From Peromyscus leucopus (Eukaryota; Chordata; Mammalia; Rodentia; Cricetidae): a DNA stretch of 64,000 nt. Shown here piece by piece: positions 1 to 11,733 of the stretch. Below the pieces are notes generated by a model. It was not told the DNA's origin. It worked only from the letters and a program-made list of their open reading frames with translations, and did no database searches. Every line of letters starts with the position of its first letter. Position 1 is the stretch's first letter. The DNA is taken from the NCBI RefSeq assembly GCF_004664715.2, contig NC_051066.1:76295147-76359146 (forward strand), given 5' to 3'. The translations under genes were made by a program, and so were the position numbers.

Positions 1-261
1 CACAAATACAGTTGGCCTCACTGTATCCTGAACCTGCTAATGCTCATTTCCATGTAATTATAAGCTTTTTATCTACTGAAAACAGTGATGCATGAAGTGT
101 CTTCCCTACTAGTGAATGGAAGATGTATGTATTTGTCATCCTTCTTTCCTCATACCAGGCTCACAGATGTTCTCTAAAGAAATAGTAAATTCAAGGTTTC
201 AAATGAGTATTAAAACTTGTACAGTTTGTCTAGACTCTTTGAGCTCCTAGAAGAAACTTTT

Positions 262-419
262 TATGATATTCAAATTAAAATACAACTACAGCCCTTTTCT
301 TCCTCCCTTTTCTCCCTCTGGCCCCTCCCAGCTACTCTCCTTAAAATCCCTTTCATGCTTCCCAACTCTCAAGTTGACAGTCACTTTTTCTTATTATTAT
401 TACATGTATGTATGTGTGT

Positions 420-454
<35 letters not shown>

Positions 455-475
455 TCACAAACATGGGATGGGCCC
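262..475 (-). mobile_element. L1 3' UTR fragment, old
   Basis: A pyrimidine-rich stretch with repeated CCTCCC-type runs leads into a TATTATTATTACATGTATG segment and a TG tract. This is the order seen in the antisense 3' end of rodent L1 elements, and a clearer copy lies at 34515. No target-site duplication was seen. The fragment is diverged, so the family call is tentative. Confidence 0.4.
421..452. repeat. (TG)16 microsatellite
   Basis: An uninterrupted TG dinucleotide tract directly after TATG-type repeats. It is the only reason a short open frame exists here. Confidence 0.97.
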
Positions 476-476
476 C

Positions 477-1008
477 CTTACATGCTGTCCAGTGAAGAGT
501 GGGCAGCCCTGAAACCATATGCACACAAAGAAGATATGTTTTCTTTTTCTTTTGTTTTTTAAAGTGAATTTAGAATATTTGCTAAGGCAATTTTGATGTA
601 CAATGATTTTTCAGCTTTTGTTAAACCTGTTTCCAAGACAGTTGCTTCCACTCACATGTTTGCACTTGGTTTTCATTAATCTTTACAGCCATGAAATACC
701 TTGTGAAAAGGTTCACTTATCATAAATGACTGTGCAATCCATATTAGGTATATTAGATAGAGGTCACTAGAAAGGTACAGGTCAGGTGACCTCTAGAGGG
801 CAATGCTAACTGTGAGACCTGCTGAGGATGCCTTTCTCTTTGCTGCAAAATGGAAACAAATGAGCTTAGCATTCGGTGCCTACTTCTATAAAGATAATTG
901 AATTAGAAGTTGCCAGGGTGAATAGGCAAAGCCCTTGTAATTAATGTGGGAAGAACTTTTAAAACTCAAGTCAGAACTATGGAAGGTAAAGATGCCCATA
1001 TACATGTA
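477..1008. other. No gene; small cluster of AGGTCA half-sites
   Basis: No recognisable gene or repeat. The one pattern is AGGTCA at 761-766 followed by AGGTCA-GG-TGACCT at 779-792. That is an inverted pair of nuclear-receptor-type half-sites spaced by two bases. Function is not shown by the sequence. Confidence 0.35.
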
Positions 1009-1044
1009 TACACACATATATATACACATATATATATATATATA

Positions 1045-1103
<59 letters not shown>

Positions 1104-1143
1104 GTGTGTATACAAAATATATATATACAAATAAAATATACAA

Positions 1144-1174
<31 letters not shown>
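1009..1174. repeat. Compound (CA/TA)n(TG)n(TA)n(T)n tract
   Basis: Alternating TA and TG dinucleotide blocks followed by a run of T. Two ORFs called across it on opposite strands are products of the repeat. Confidence 0.95.
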
Positions 1175-1176
<2 letters not shown>

Positions 1177-1365
1177 TTTTTTTAATTTTCTAAAGTTGTT
1201 CCAGCAGGACTTTTTCAAGACAATTAATACTTTCTCTTTGTTGTAACTCTCAGAAATCCAGGATGTGCTAGATTGTAACTGTCTACATAGCTAGACTGTC
1301 TTTTATTCCAATAGCCTCTTAAACATCAAAACTAACATGTTAAAAACCTCAAACAATTTAAGCTC

Positions 1366-1366
<1 letters not shown>

Positions 1367-1417
<51 letters not shown>

Positions 1418-1774
1418 ATCTGTGTCGGTGTCTATGTCTGTGTGTGTGTGTATGTGTGGTATGTGAATATGGTATATGTTCATGTGTGAGTATATCTATA
1501 TGAGCCTGTGTAAACACATGCAGAGGCTACAGGAGGATATCACTCCATCATTTGCCACATTATTGCCTGCATTCAGAGTCTCTTATTGAACGTGGAGATA
1601 GGCTGGCAGCCAGCAAGCCCTGCTGATACTTTAGTTTCTACCCTTGCACACAACACAAGGTTACAGACCCATGAGCAGCCACACCTGGATGTTTATGTTA
1701 CTGCGTGGCTGTGAACTCAAGTATTCACATTTGCACAGCAGGTCTTCTTGCCCCTTTAGCCATCTCACCAGCTC
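1367..1774 (-). mobile_element. B4-type composite SINE with (TG)n
   Basis: Read on the minus strand it has a tRNA-like head (GAGCTGGTGAGATGGCTAAA), then a body resembling the 7SL-derived B1 unit, then a CA tract (TG on the plus strand, 1367-1415). It is strongly diverged. The same layout is clearer at 40493-40865 and 46317-46669. Confidence 0.5.
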
Positions 1775-1955
1775 ACATTTTTCCTTTTATTCGAAGACAC
1801 CATCTACCAAGTGTCTAGATCCAGAAATCCTAGAGCCATTCTTAGTAGCATCCTGTGTATTGTTTCTAGAAATGCATCTAACATTCTGCATATGGTATTT
1901 CTTGGCATTTATTCATGTTGTTTATTGATCTCTTTCAAACTTCTTAAACAAAGGA

Positions 1956-2095
1956 GCCGGGCAGTGGTGGCGCATGCCTTTAATCCCAGCACTCGGGAGG
2001 CAGAGGCAGGTGGATCTCTGTAAGTTCTGAGGCCAGCTGGTCTCCAAAGCGAGTTCCAGGAAAGGCGCAAAGCTACGCAGAGAACCCTGTCTCTG

Positions 2096-2125
<30 letters not shown>
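1956..2125 (+). mobile_element. B1 SINE
   Basis: Starts GCCGGGCAGTGGTGGCGC, carries the RNA polymerase III internal-promoter region typical of 7SL-derived SINEs, and ends in a run of about 30 A. The flanks share AAAGGAGCC before the element and after the A run, which fits a short target-site duplication. The CAAAGCGAGTTCCAGG body is the variant seen in most B1 copies in this window. Confidence 0.95.
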
Positions 2126-2127
<2 letters not shown>

Positions 2128-2529
2128 AGCCAATCTTTGATTTTGTAATTCTGTAACTTAGTAAGCACCAAGTCAAGAAATGTGAACCCTTCCTCACCCT
2201 ACCTCTTTGTTTGGGGCTCCTAGTCCCGTCTTGGGAGTCTGTTTTCTCTTTCCAGATTATAGTTATGTCATCCTCACTTGGAATATCTGAAATTTTCTAT
2301 TAACTGCCCTAACTCTAGGATGATATATTTGCCATCCTCGTATCTTCCTGATGGATGGTTCCTCTAGTAACATGAGTTATCATCTCTATTTCACAAGTGC
2401 TGGCTTGAGAACTACTTTACCAGAAGTAGGCACACTTACTCCAGCTTGATTTGAGCTATCACTTTGTCATGGAGATCTCTGCCCTTTCATTCCCAGTCTC
2501 TGGTTATTTGCTAGTAAAGAATGTCACTC

Positions 2530-3920
2530 AAAACAACAAATATTGCATCCTGGTTTTTTGGTTTTTGCACTCAAATGATCTGTGTCTTTTAATTGGAGAA
2601 TTGACACCATTTACTTTTAAAATTATTGTTGAGAGATGTTTTCTAGTCCCTGTAATTTTGCTAGCGGTCTCCTGGCTAGTTCAATCGCTCTTTGTTCTTT
2701 TCTTTGTCTTATATTTATATTAAGGCCTTGCTGATTTCCTGAGATTGGCATGATTTAATCCTTTTCTAATTCTTCTTCATTCATCTACTCCTTTCATGAA
2801 GTTCTTTCCTACACTCTCATGTCTAAGGCTTTCTTCTTCCTCTGTGTGTAAGATTCCTTTGTATCGTCTGCAATGTATATTTGGTCACAAATTACTTTAG
2901 ATCATGCTTGTCTTTAGATTTTTGCTTTTTGTCTTCCCATTGGTTTTTAAATATAGCTTTGCTGAATAGAGTAGTCTTGGCTGGAAGTTAGTTATGTTCA
3001 GGGCTTAACATATATTATTCTATATTTCTCTAGATCTAAAGGTTTCTATTGAAAGGTCCAAAGTTATTTCACTGTATTTGTTTTTTTTGAGCTAGCATTT
3101 TTCTCTTGCATCTTTTAATGTGTTTTGTATGTTTTATAGTTTGATCATTTGAACTACAACATTTCACAGGGAAATTCTTACACAGTTGCCCTTAACAAGG
3201 GTTCCAAATGCCTCTTATGCCTCGATGTCCATTTCTTTTCCTGTATTTGGTAAATTTTCAACTATAGTTTTATTGAATAGATTTTCTATATCTTTAAATA
3301 TTTTAGTCTCAGCCCCTTATTCTATGCCATGGACTCTTGTGTTGGGTCTCTTTTGCCTACTTTAGAATTCTCAGATGTTGTAGCCATTCTTGTTGGGTTT
3401 TTGATGATGGTAGTGGTTTGGTTTGGTTTTCTGCATTTATTGATATCCAAATGTAGAATTTACTTAACCTTTGTCTTCTGTCTCTGATATTCTCTCTTTT
3501 GGTGTATCTAGTTTATTGCTGATGCTTTCAACTGTATTTTTTTATTTGATTGAATTTTTTTATTCCAACACTTGTTTGGTTGCTTTTTGTTTTCAAGTTC
3601 TCGATTCTATTGCTGAATTTCTCTTTTGTACTGCTGGTTTTGTTATGGACATCTTGAAATTATTTCCTTGTTTTATTCATCTGTGTATATGTTTCATCTT
3701 TGAAATCACTAAATACTTTTAGAAGTAAACTTTTTGACTCTTAGTCTGGCATTTCAACTATTTCAGTACCCTTGGATTTTGTAATTGAGAAGTTATGATT
3801 TCTTGGAGGCATTGTGCTGTCTTGCTTTTTGTTTTTATATATTATGATTAGAGCATCTGTTGTATTGAATATCTGCTAAGATTTTATTTGAGTATCTTCA
3901 CAGTAAGCAGCTTTCCCAGT
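2530..3920 (-). mobile_element. Ancient L1 (L1M-type), antisense fragment
   Basis: A T-rich plus strand with segments in the order known for the antisense 5' half of old mammalian L1 elements: TTAATTGGAGAATT..CCATTTAC, then GCTTTGCTGAATAGAGTAGT, then AAGGTTTCTATTGAAAGG, then a GTGTTGGGTCTCTTTTGC segment. All frames carry stops. The block from 2137 to 2529 may belong to the same element but is less clear. Confidence 0.6.
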
Positions 3921-3950
3921 GTGTGTGTGTGTGTGTGTGTGCGCGCACGC
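3921..3950. repeat. (TG)n(CG)n microsatellite
   Basis: A TG tract changing into GCGCGCACGCGC, one of the few CpG-dense spots in this AT-rich region. Confidence 0.9.
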
Positions 3951-3959
3951 GCTGTGAAG

Positions 3960-4260
3960 TTAAAAATTTTAGGACAGAAGCAAACATTGTAAATGAATGA
4001 AATTTAGAAAGAGTCAAGGAAGGAAAAGAATATGCATGTTCAAATTAAGAAAGGAAAAAGAATGAGAAAGAATATTAAAATAGGGAGAGAAAAAGATAGA
4101 GTTTTCTAAAAACACTTCTCTCTCAAATACAGAAAACAAAAATCAGATAAATATAATAAAAGGAATAAGAAACAATTCTTTTAAAATAAGAAGTAAAGTA
4201 AAAACAAATCAATAACCATGTAGTGAAAATAGAATTCAAAGAAAAAGAAAAAAGAAGTGT
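3960..4260. repeat. A/purine-rich low-complexity stretch
   Basis: About 300 bases dominated by A and G (AAAGAAAAAG-type words). It may be the decayed purine-rich continuation of the adjoining old L1. No gene. Confidence 0.5.
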
Positions 4261-4810
4261 TGCAGTGGCTTCTTTGTGGGTCCTCTAAAAATGGGCTCTT
4301 GTTTTTTATATCATGTCGGCTGTTGTTGAACCCAGACCCGTCAAGTGTCAGGTGTCTTCTTGATTCTCTTCCCTTCTTCGCAAACCAAACGTCCCTGCTG
4401 GCTGTATACAGCCTTGCAGTCTGGAGGCAGGCAGGCTCACTGATGCTCCTCAGACTCCCCAGTCAGTACCCTCAGGTTGGCTAATGTTCTGTACAGGCAG
4501 TGTCCCTGAATACATTAAAATACACGAGGCACACAGAGCCCTGAGATCCATACAGGTGCACCTGCTCATGGCTAAACACTGTTCCACGTAGCTAAGGCTG
4601 TGGGAGCCAAGTATGCTGCTGAGGCTTCAGTTTTTTTGTCCTGTCAGCCATGGCTCCAGAGGCTAGGGTACCCAGTGATCTCCACAATTCTCACAAACTC
4701 TACAGCTGTCCCTCCTAGTCACTAAGGGCTGAACTACTACACACCTTTGCTACTCAAGCAAAGGCTCTTGCCACCTGAAGTTTTCAGCATGTCAGCATTT
4801 ATCTACAACC
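4261..4810. other. No gene or repeat recognised
   Basis: Mixed-composition DNA. Open frames are short and unlike any protein I know. Confidence 0.4.
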
Positions 4811-4840
4811 TCTCTTTCTGTGTCTCTGTCTCTGTCTCTG

Positions 4841-4890
<50 letters not shown>
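4811..4890. repeat. (CT)n microsatellite
   Basis: Begins as imperfect TCTCTG units and becomes pure CT. The serine/leucine-rich ORF across it is an artefact. Confidence 0.96.
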
Positions 4891-5499
4891 CCATTCTGGG
4901 ATTCTCATAGGTTATTCCTGGCTCCCTGGCTCCCTAGCTTGTGATTATTCCTTGTTATCAGCCCTCAGATTAACTCAGTCTTAAACAATAGATTTCTTCT
5001 CAAAGATGTTACTCAGCAAGAGCCTGGAGATGTGGGGAATTACAAATTGACTTCCTTACCACTGCTGACCTATCACACAGTAGGAATCTTGTAGGAATCC
5101 TAACACCTCCCCGCAAGTCTTATGGGACCCCTGGATTTAAGGCTTACTAGAACTGTGGGCTTGGCCCATGGGTGGGACTGTGAGTGCCTTTCACCAGGAA
5201 TGCTTGGATTATCCTTTGAGTAAGGCTCTAATTCTGTCCACACACTAGGGAGCCATGCACTAGACCCACATCTTTCTCGGTCCTCTGCACTACCTTACTG
5301 TCATGTTGCTCTGCATTATTCAGCTGTCCTATTACCGTCTTTGTGACTGCCAATGCTCTTCCAATATTTCATTCTTTGTTACTCTGACTTTTCATTCACT
5401 GCCTTACAGGAAGGCAGTATTTAATCTGTCATATTCCTTTTTTTTTTCTCCTTAACATTCTTAAAGCCACATTTCCGTGCAAGTAAAATTAGGGGTAAC
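4891..5499. other. No gene or repeat recognised
   Basis: Nothing supportable apart from a short T run near 5440. Confidence 0.4.
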
Positions 5500-5665
5500 A
5501 ATAATAAGTATTGAGTATAAATTAAATGAATATGCAATATTATTCTAAGTGGCTCCCGTGTCATTATTTAATCCTAACATTCCCCCAAAAAATATAGAAA
5601 TAAGTTCCATGAACTTCCTTTAATTAAGAGACAGAGGAATAGCTAGCAAGTGATAGCATTAGCAT
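5500..5665 (-). mobile_element. MIR SINE, antisense, diverged
   Basis: Shows the antisense MIR order: TTATTTAATCCTAACA, then a degenerate GGAAATAAG-type block, then AGAGACAGAGGAATAGCTAG and AGTGATAGC. It matches the well-known CACAGAGAGGTTAAGT..CTAGTAAGTGGCAG region only loosely. A second MIR/L2-like scrap may lie at 5685-5800. Confidence 0.45.
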
Positions 5666-5670
5666 GGAGA

Positions 5671-7087
5671 TATAACTTCAACCATTCTGTAGCCATGTCA
5701 GAGATTTTCGTAACTATAAAATAAGATCAGATGTCTGAAGATAGCACAAAGGCTAGAACACAGTGAGGCCTTAACATATATTACCTGCTAATAGCATCAT
5801 CTCTAAAACAGTAACAGGCATTCAAATAAACCATAAAATAATCGGCTTATCCACCTATGCCAAGCACCAAATCAGAGTTGTTCATTGATCTAAAGCCTCA
5901 GAGGCAGAACAAAGGGGAAAGCGGGTGGCCACAGAATGAGAATGTAGCATGAAATCCCCTTCCGAGGAAAAGGTGCTTCAGAAAATGAGAAGTAGAGCTG
6001 TGACAAGAGAAGAGCTTTTGGAAGGAAGCCACATCACGGCACCTTCTTCCTTTACTCATCCCTTTCCTTCACAATGGCCAGATCCTGTGACAAAGGGAAG
6101 AAGGTCATAGACTGCGTCTTCTGTGGGCTTAGACCCCTCAATCCTCTGTGGCCACAGAGGTGCCAACACCATGTTAGAGAACACCCATCCAAACCCCGGC
6201 CTCCCTCAATCCCAGTCCTGGGCACTTCCAGAGAGTGAGCCTCTTGAAATTCAACCGTCTTCTGTCTCACCATGTTATCGCATATGTCAAAGATCCTGGC
6301 TGTGTGGAGCTTCTCAGTAGGATTGGCCAGCGGAACCTCCACAGTTAACACAGGAGCACCTCCACATATGCCTTCTGAGCTTTGGGAGTATTCCCACTGC
6401 GCCTGAGAAACTGAAATTTTAATCTCATATCATCTTAATGCATTCAAACAACCACACATAGCTAGGCATATGGGACTCTATGCCGCTAGTAACCACTTAT
6501 ACTAATCATTACACAATGGCTAATTGGAAGTCTGAATCTGGCCTTGCATAACACCAAAAAACCTGAACTCACAGGAGGCCAGTCTTGTGGGGAAAAGGCA
6601 GCCCATATAACTAAAGCACCAAAGAAGATGGTCTTAAAGTTTGCTTCTGGAAGAACTGGAAGACTGATGCTCAAATTGGCACCAGGCTACTTAATCACTA
6701 TTCAGTTCAAGCACATGACACAATTACTTCTATCAGTTTTAAGTAAAGATGGGTTGCTGATATTTAAACAGCAGGAGAAATTGGAACTGCCTACTGTGAT
6801 TGCAGCAAGTACTGAAAGGACGAATTAAAAATCAAGTATCTCTTAAAGAAAAGCAAAATCATTTGTCTCTATATTCCTTACAGAAACACATTCCAACTCA
6901 TGCTTTGGGCTAGGAACTAGAGTGACTGACTTTCCTGTGAGATGGATTTGCCCGGGAAAATAGCAAGCTTGCAAGGCAAGGAAAGAGCTAATGGAACTCC
7001 AGGCAACCAAGAAATGCTGAGCTTGGGAGAAACAGCTGTCTCGGGGAAAGGCACAGCAATAAGCAAATAGTCAGCCCAGAAAGCATA
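5671..7087. other. No gene recognised
   Basis: About 1.4 kb with no identifiable coding exon. The longest open frames (6052-6351 minus, 6544-6828 plus) have no recognisable similarity. Confidence 0.4.
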
Positions 7088-7290
7088 CATACAATAACAT
7101 TATAGAGACAGAGCAGGTTGTATTTATGTAGGAATGTATATGTATATGCACATGCAAATATGTGTGTAACAACAATTAATGGAAAAAGAGGCCATAAATT
7201 TGAAAGAGAGCAAGAAGGAGTATGTGAGGGGGAGGTTGGGGGGAGGAAAGGAAAGGGGGAAATGATGTAATTATATTATAATTCAAAAAG
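7088..7290 (+). mobile_element. L1 3' end (rodent Lx-type)
   Basis: Contains GTAACAACAATTAATGGAAA, then GAGGCCATAAATTTGAAAGA, then a G-rich polypurine tract, ending ATGATGTAATTATATTATAA before an A-rich tail. This is the order of the last 200 bases of rodent L1 3' UTRs. Truncated, with no coding part. Confidence 0.8.
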
Positions 7291-8549
7291 AAAAATCTTT
7301 AAAGAGTTAACACTATAATCTTACCAGTATCTAAGCATGAGCAAAAGCATATGGGGTTGGATTTTGAGATCCATAGGAAGCTGTTGAACTAATTGGAAAC
7401 AAAGAGGAGAGAGGACCGATTGGGGGCTTTATAAACGTGCTGTTGTTGTCGTACGAAAAACAGTTTGTGGCAGGGCAAGGAGAGCATGAGAAACAGGGTG
7501 TCTTTACCACTGCCCCAGTCGAAACAATGAGAGTCCTATCAAAAGATCGGCCAAGTCAGGGAGGAGAGCAAAGCCTTAGAAGATGACACCGTAAAAATCA
7601 GACAGGGCTTAGTGGTTAGAATCTTCTGGAAGAGGGTGTCAAGCAACAAGACAGAGGTCACCATGTTCTGAAGCTCAACAGAGAGGGGTGCTGTTTCCTG
7701 AGATGACCCCAGCAAGAAGCAGATCTGCTGTGGTGAGCATCGTTTTGGACATGTCTGTTTTAAGTGACTGACAAAAACAATGAGATTAACGGATAGGGAT
7801 TTCAAAGGGGTGCTTTGGTCTATACTGCTAATCCTTTCTTTAAAAAAAGAAGAAAAGAAGAAAAAGCTATTAGTTTGATGAAATGCCTCACCCTCCAACT
7901 CATTAAAAGTTGATTCTCAAAAAGGTATTAAGTCAAGCAAGCAGTACTCCTTCGAAAGTCAGCTTAGGGAGACAGTAACATCATCCACTGAAGGTGTCCA
8001 AGCTGCTCCATTCCTCTAGAAAACATGCCTCTAGCCATCATTTGCTCTAGGCCCCTTCCAGTACTTAGTGGTCTCCTATACCCCACCCCATGCCCCAATG
8101 CTCTTCCTTTTGCCATGCTTGTGCCCCCACCACCACCACAAACAAGACTAAGATGGTCTTAAAGTCCTGGCACTTGTTGACTTTTGAGGCCATCTCCTGA
8201 CCTCTTCTTCAGCCTGCCTCTCTAGAACCTGGGTCACACACCCCAGCAGCCACTCGGGCCAGGCTGAGAATGAGCCATCACCGGTCTCCATGCTGTTGTA
8301 GTCAGACAGAAATGCCCGCGGAGCTTACAAAAAAGTCAAACACAAGACTTTTCAAAAAAATATGTGATCTCTCTCTATATTCTTAATTATTTAGCTCAGA
8401 TATTTTTTGATTACCTGAGCCAAACAAAAACTCCCACTGGCCTCATTTGTACCAGAGGCCATCAGTTTCTATCTTCTGGTCTCATGTACAACAAGCACAT
8501 GCTAGCACATATACAAACATCCATGAATTCATTCATTAATCATCCTTTT
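7291..8549. other. No gene recognised
   Basis: About 1.2 kb of apparently unique DNA with a short AAGAAAAG purine stretch near 7845. The minus ORF at 7539-7898 is driven by that stretch and resembles no known protein. Confidence 0.4.
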
Positions 8550-9869
8550 TTATATATTTTTATTTTATAATTAATTTAATTTTACATATCAGCCACAGAT
8601 TCCCCTGTCCTCCCTCCTCCCACCCCCCAGCCTTCCCCCACAATCCACTCCCCAACTCCCATCTCCTCCAAGGCAAGGTCTCCCCTGGGGATTCAGCTCA
8701 ACCTGGTAGATTCAGCTGAGGCCAGTCCAGTCTGCTCCTCCCTACACCAAGGATGAGCAAAATGTCCCAGCATGGGCCCCAGGCTCCAAAAAGCCAGCCT
8801 ATGCACCAAGAACAGGTCCCAGCTCCACTACCTAGGGACCTCACAAACAGTTCAAGCTAATCAACTGTCTCACTTATCCAGAGGGCCTGATCCAGTTCCA
8901 TGGGGGCTCCTCAGCCATTGGTTCACAGTTAATGTGTTTCCTCTAGCTTGGCTATTTGTCCCTGTGCTTTTTCCAGTCATGGTCTCCATATCTCTTGTTC
9001 ATGTAATCCCTCCTCTCTTGTGCTGATTGGACTCCCAGAGCTCCACTTGGGACCTGGCTGTGGAACTCTGCATCTGCTTCCATCAGTCACTGGATGAGGG
9101 TTCTATCATGACAGTTAGGGTGTTTGGCCATACGATCACAAGAGTAGGTCATCTCAGGCACTCTCTCGACTGTTGCCAGTAGTCTATAGTGGAGTCATCT
9201 TTGTGGATTCCTAGGGACCTCTCTAGCACTTTGCTTCTTCCTATTCGCATGGGGTCTTCACTTATCATTGTATCTCTTTCCTTGTTCTCCCACCCTGTTC
9301 CTGATCCAGCTGGGACCTCCCGCTCCCCTAAGCTCTCTTTCCCCCAACCCTTACCCTCCATTACGCACCTCCCCCCCCCCCTCAGTCCAGTTTGCTCATG
9401 TAGATCTCATCCATTTCTCTGTCACTGGGCAATATCTGTGTCTTTCTTAGGGTCCTCTTTACTAGGTAGCCTCCCTGGAGTTGTGAATTGCTGTCTACCC
9501 ATCCTTTGCTTTACATCTAATATCCACTTATGAGTGAGTACATACCATGTTTGTCTTTCTGAGTCTGGGTTACCTCACTCAGGATGATTTTTTTCAAGTT
9601 CCATTCATTTGCCTGCAAACCTCATGATGTCATTGTTTTTCTCTGCTGAGTAGTACTCCATTGTGTATATGTACCACATTTTATTTATCTATTCTTCAGT
9701 TGAAGGGCATCTAGGTTGTTTCCAGGTTCTGGCTATTACAAATAATGCTGCTATGAACATTGTTGAGCATGTGTCCCTATTGTATGATTGAGCATTCCTT
9801 AGGTATATGCTCAAGAGTGGTATAGCAGGGTCTTGAGGGAGATTGATTCCCAATTTTCTAAGAAAGCAC
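8550..9869 (-). mobile_element. 5'-truncated L1: end of ORF2 plus 3' UTR
   Basis: On the minus strand the right part (about 9530-9869) gives the ORF2 C-terminal region, including the antisense landmarks TGAGTAGTACTCCATTGTG and TATGCTCAAGAGTGGTATAG. The left part (8550-9530) is the long 3' UTR. The same 3' UTR is seen at 13304, 36575, 49628 and 59483. The reading frame is broken, so it makes no protein. Confidence 0.92.
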
Positions 9870-11261
9870 CATTATTCAATATTTCTTCATTGAAAATCTG
9901 AAAGCACCCTCAGATTTTTTATGAAAGCATTTCTCTACAAAATTCTCCCAAAAAGATGATATCCCAATATTCTTAACTGCATGAGTTGAAACTTACTTGG
10001 CCACATTGCTTGTGTAGTAACCATGGCTACTCCTTCATAAAAACGGCCCCACACAAACTGAAGCTATTCTCCTTGCTGTGCAGCCCACGTGCAGATGCTG
10101 AGATCCTCACAGTGGCTGTGTCTATTGGCACAGGTGCTATGTGAGTCTACAAACGATCTATATTTCCCTTGCACCTTGGCCTTGGCTGTGACCTTTTAAA
10201 CGCCACTGCTATTCAATTAAATCCACATCTTCTTCTGTTGGCCTTCACCTCTCCTCTCAACTTTTTCTGGGTCTCAACAGTATTTCCCTAAATACTTTGT
10301 CCTGATTAAAAGTATCTAGACAGCTTCCTTTACATAATTCTCTAATGTGGTGATAATTGATGAAAATGACTTTATAAACTCTGACCTGGGACCTCAAGGG
10401 CAAGCCGGGGAACCTGAAAGTCCCTGGCCTTCCTGGGTAGTGAATCACTTCATTTTCACCTGAGTGGGAGGAAAGTGGAGAAAGAGCACTCATTCATTCC
10501 AATTAGGAGGGGGAAAAAAACCAGCAACAAGAAGAATCATTTTCCTACCTAGCATTAAAGCTAAGCAGGCATCTTCCTTGAGAGGACATGAAGCTGAATA
10601 CCTTTAATTTATTCCAAGTAGAGGCATTAGGAAGATGTATTCTTCTAATGGTGTACTCACTCAGGGTCCTTGAATACCAATTATTGGCTTACTTTTTAGT
10701 CAAAATAAAAGACCTTTTCACTGTTGTCTTTGTGGATCACTGTTAAGAAAAGACCCAGCAGTTACTCCATTACTGAGTTTCCTCCTATGGGGGTCAATGG
10801 GGCATGGATTATAGCCTCACAACTTCTGTGGTGGGTTTATCAGAATACCAAAGCTTTCATAAAAGACTGGGGGACTTAAATGGAGCTTATTACCTCGTGA
10901 CTCTGAAGACTAGTCACTCAAGACTAGGATGCCATGGAGTTATATTCTTCTAAGGGCACTCACCTTGGCTTGTGTGTGACATCCTCCCCATGTCTTCACA
11001 AAGCCTCACATCTGTGTCCCTAATCTCTTCTTCTGAAGACACAATGCACACTAGATTATCCACCCAGTATGATTTCACTTTAACTTACTCAGCTCTCCAA
11101 AGACCCAGACTACAAACACATTGACATTCAGAGGTCCTAGGAGTTAGGACTTCAACACATTCATTTGAAGGAAGCACTTTAGCCCATAACAGCAGTTATA
11201 TGATAATCTTTACCAGAACAAAGTATCAGTTTTAACAAGAAGTGATAGAAACTCATGTTAG
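9870..11261. other. No gene or repeat recognised
   Basis: About 1.4 kb of mixed DNA without a supportable exon or element. Confidence 0.4.
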
Positions 11262-11368
11262 AATAAAAATTTTAATAATAATAATAATTAATAAAGAAGA
11301 AGAAGAAGAAGAAGAAGAAGAAGAAGAAGAAGAAGAAGAAGAAGAAGAAGAAGAAGAAGAAGAAGAAA
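11262..11368. repeat. (TAA)n followed by (GAA)25
   Basis: TAA units at 11270-11293 lead into an uninterrupted GAA/AAG run at about 11294-11368. Long pure GAA·TTC tracts can form triplex DNA. The polyphenylalanine ORF on the minus strand is its shadow. Confidence 0.97.
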
Positions 11369-11521
11369 GGCTTTAAGGCAGGATTGCACTCTTGCCTTTG
11401 GAAGGCACCAAAACTAAAGAAAATATTGATGCTTCTCTTCTCTCTCTGCAAATAGGCTGATTCTCCCTCCATAGATATGTTTTGTCTTTTCATTCTACAG
11501 AGGATGAAATGGTCCCCATTG

Positions 11522-11717
11522 GGACTGGACCTGCCTGGACTGAGTCTACCAGGTCAATCTCAGTCCTCAGGGGAGGCTTTGCCCTGGAGGAGATGAGAAT
11601 GGGGGGTGGGCTGGGGGGAAAGAGAGGGGGCAGGAGGGGAGAGAATAAGGGAATCCGTGGCTGATATGTAGAACTGAATGGTATTGTAAAATAAAATAAA
11701 AGGAAAATAAAAAGAAA
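11522..11717 (+). mobile_element. Young truncated L1 3' UTR insertion
   Basis: Only the last 196 bases of an L1 3' UTR: the G-rich tract, then AACTGAATGGTATTGTAAAA and an A-rich tail. It is bracketed by a perfect 16-bp target-site duplication, GAAATGGTCCCCATTG at 11506-11521 and 11718-11733. This proves insertion by target-primed reverse transcription, and the intact duplication suggests a recent event. Confidence 0.95.
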
Positions 11718-11733
11718 GAAATGGTCCCCATTG

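Noticed and set aside
886..1246. Histidine/threonine- and tyrosine/isoleucine-rich open frames
   Set aside because: Translations of CA, TA and T repeats.
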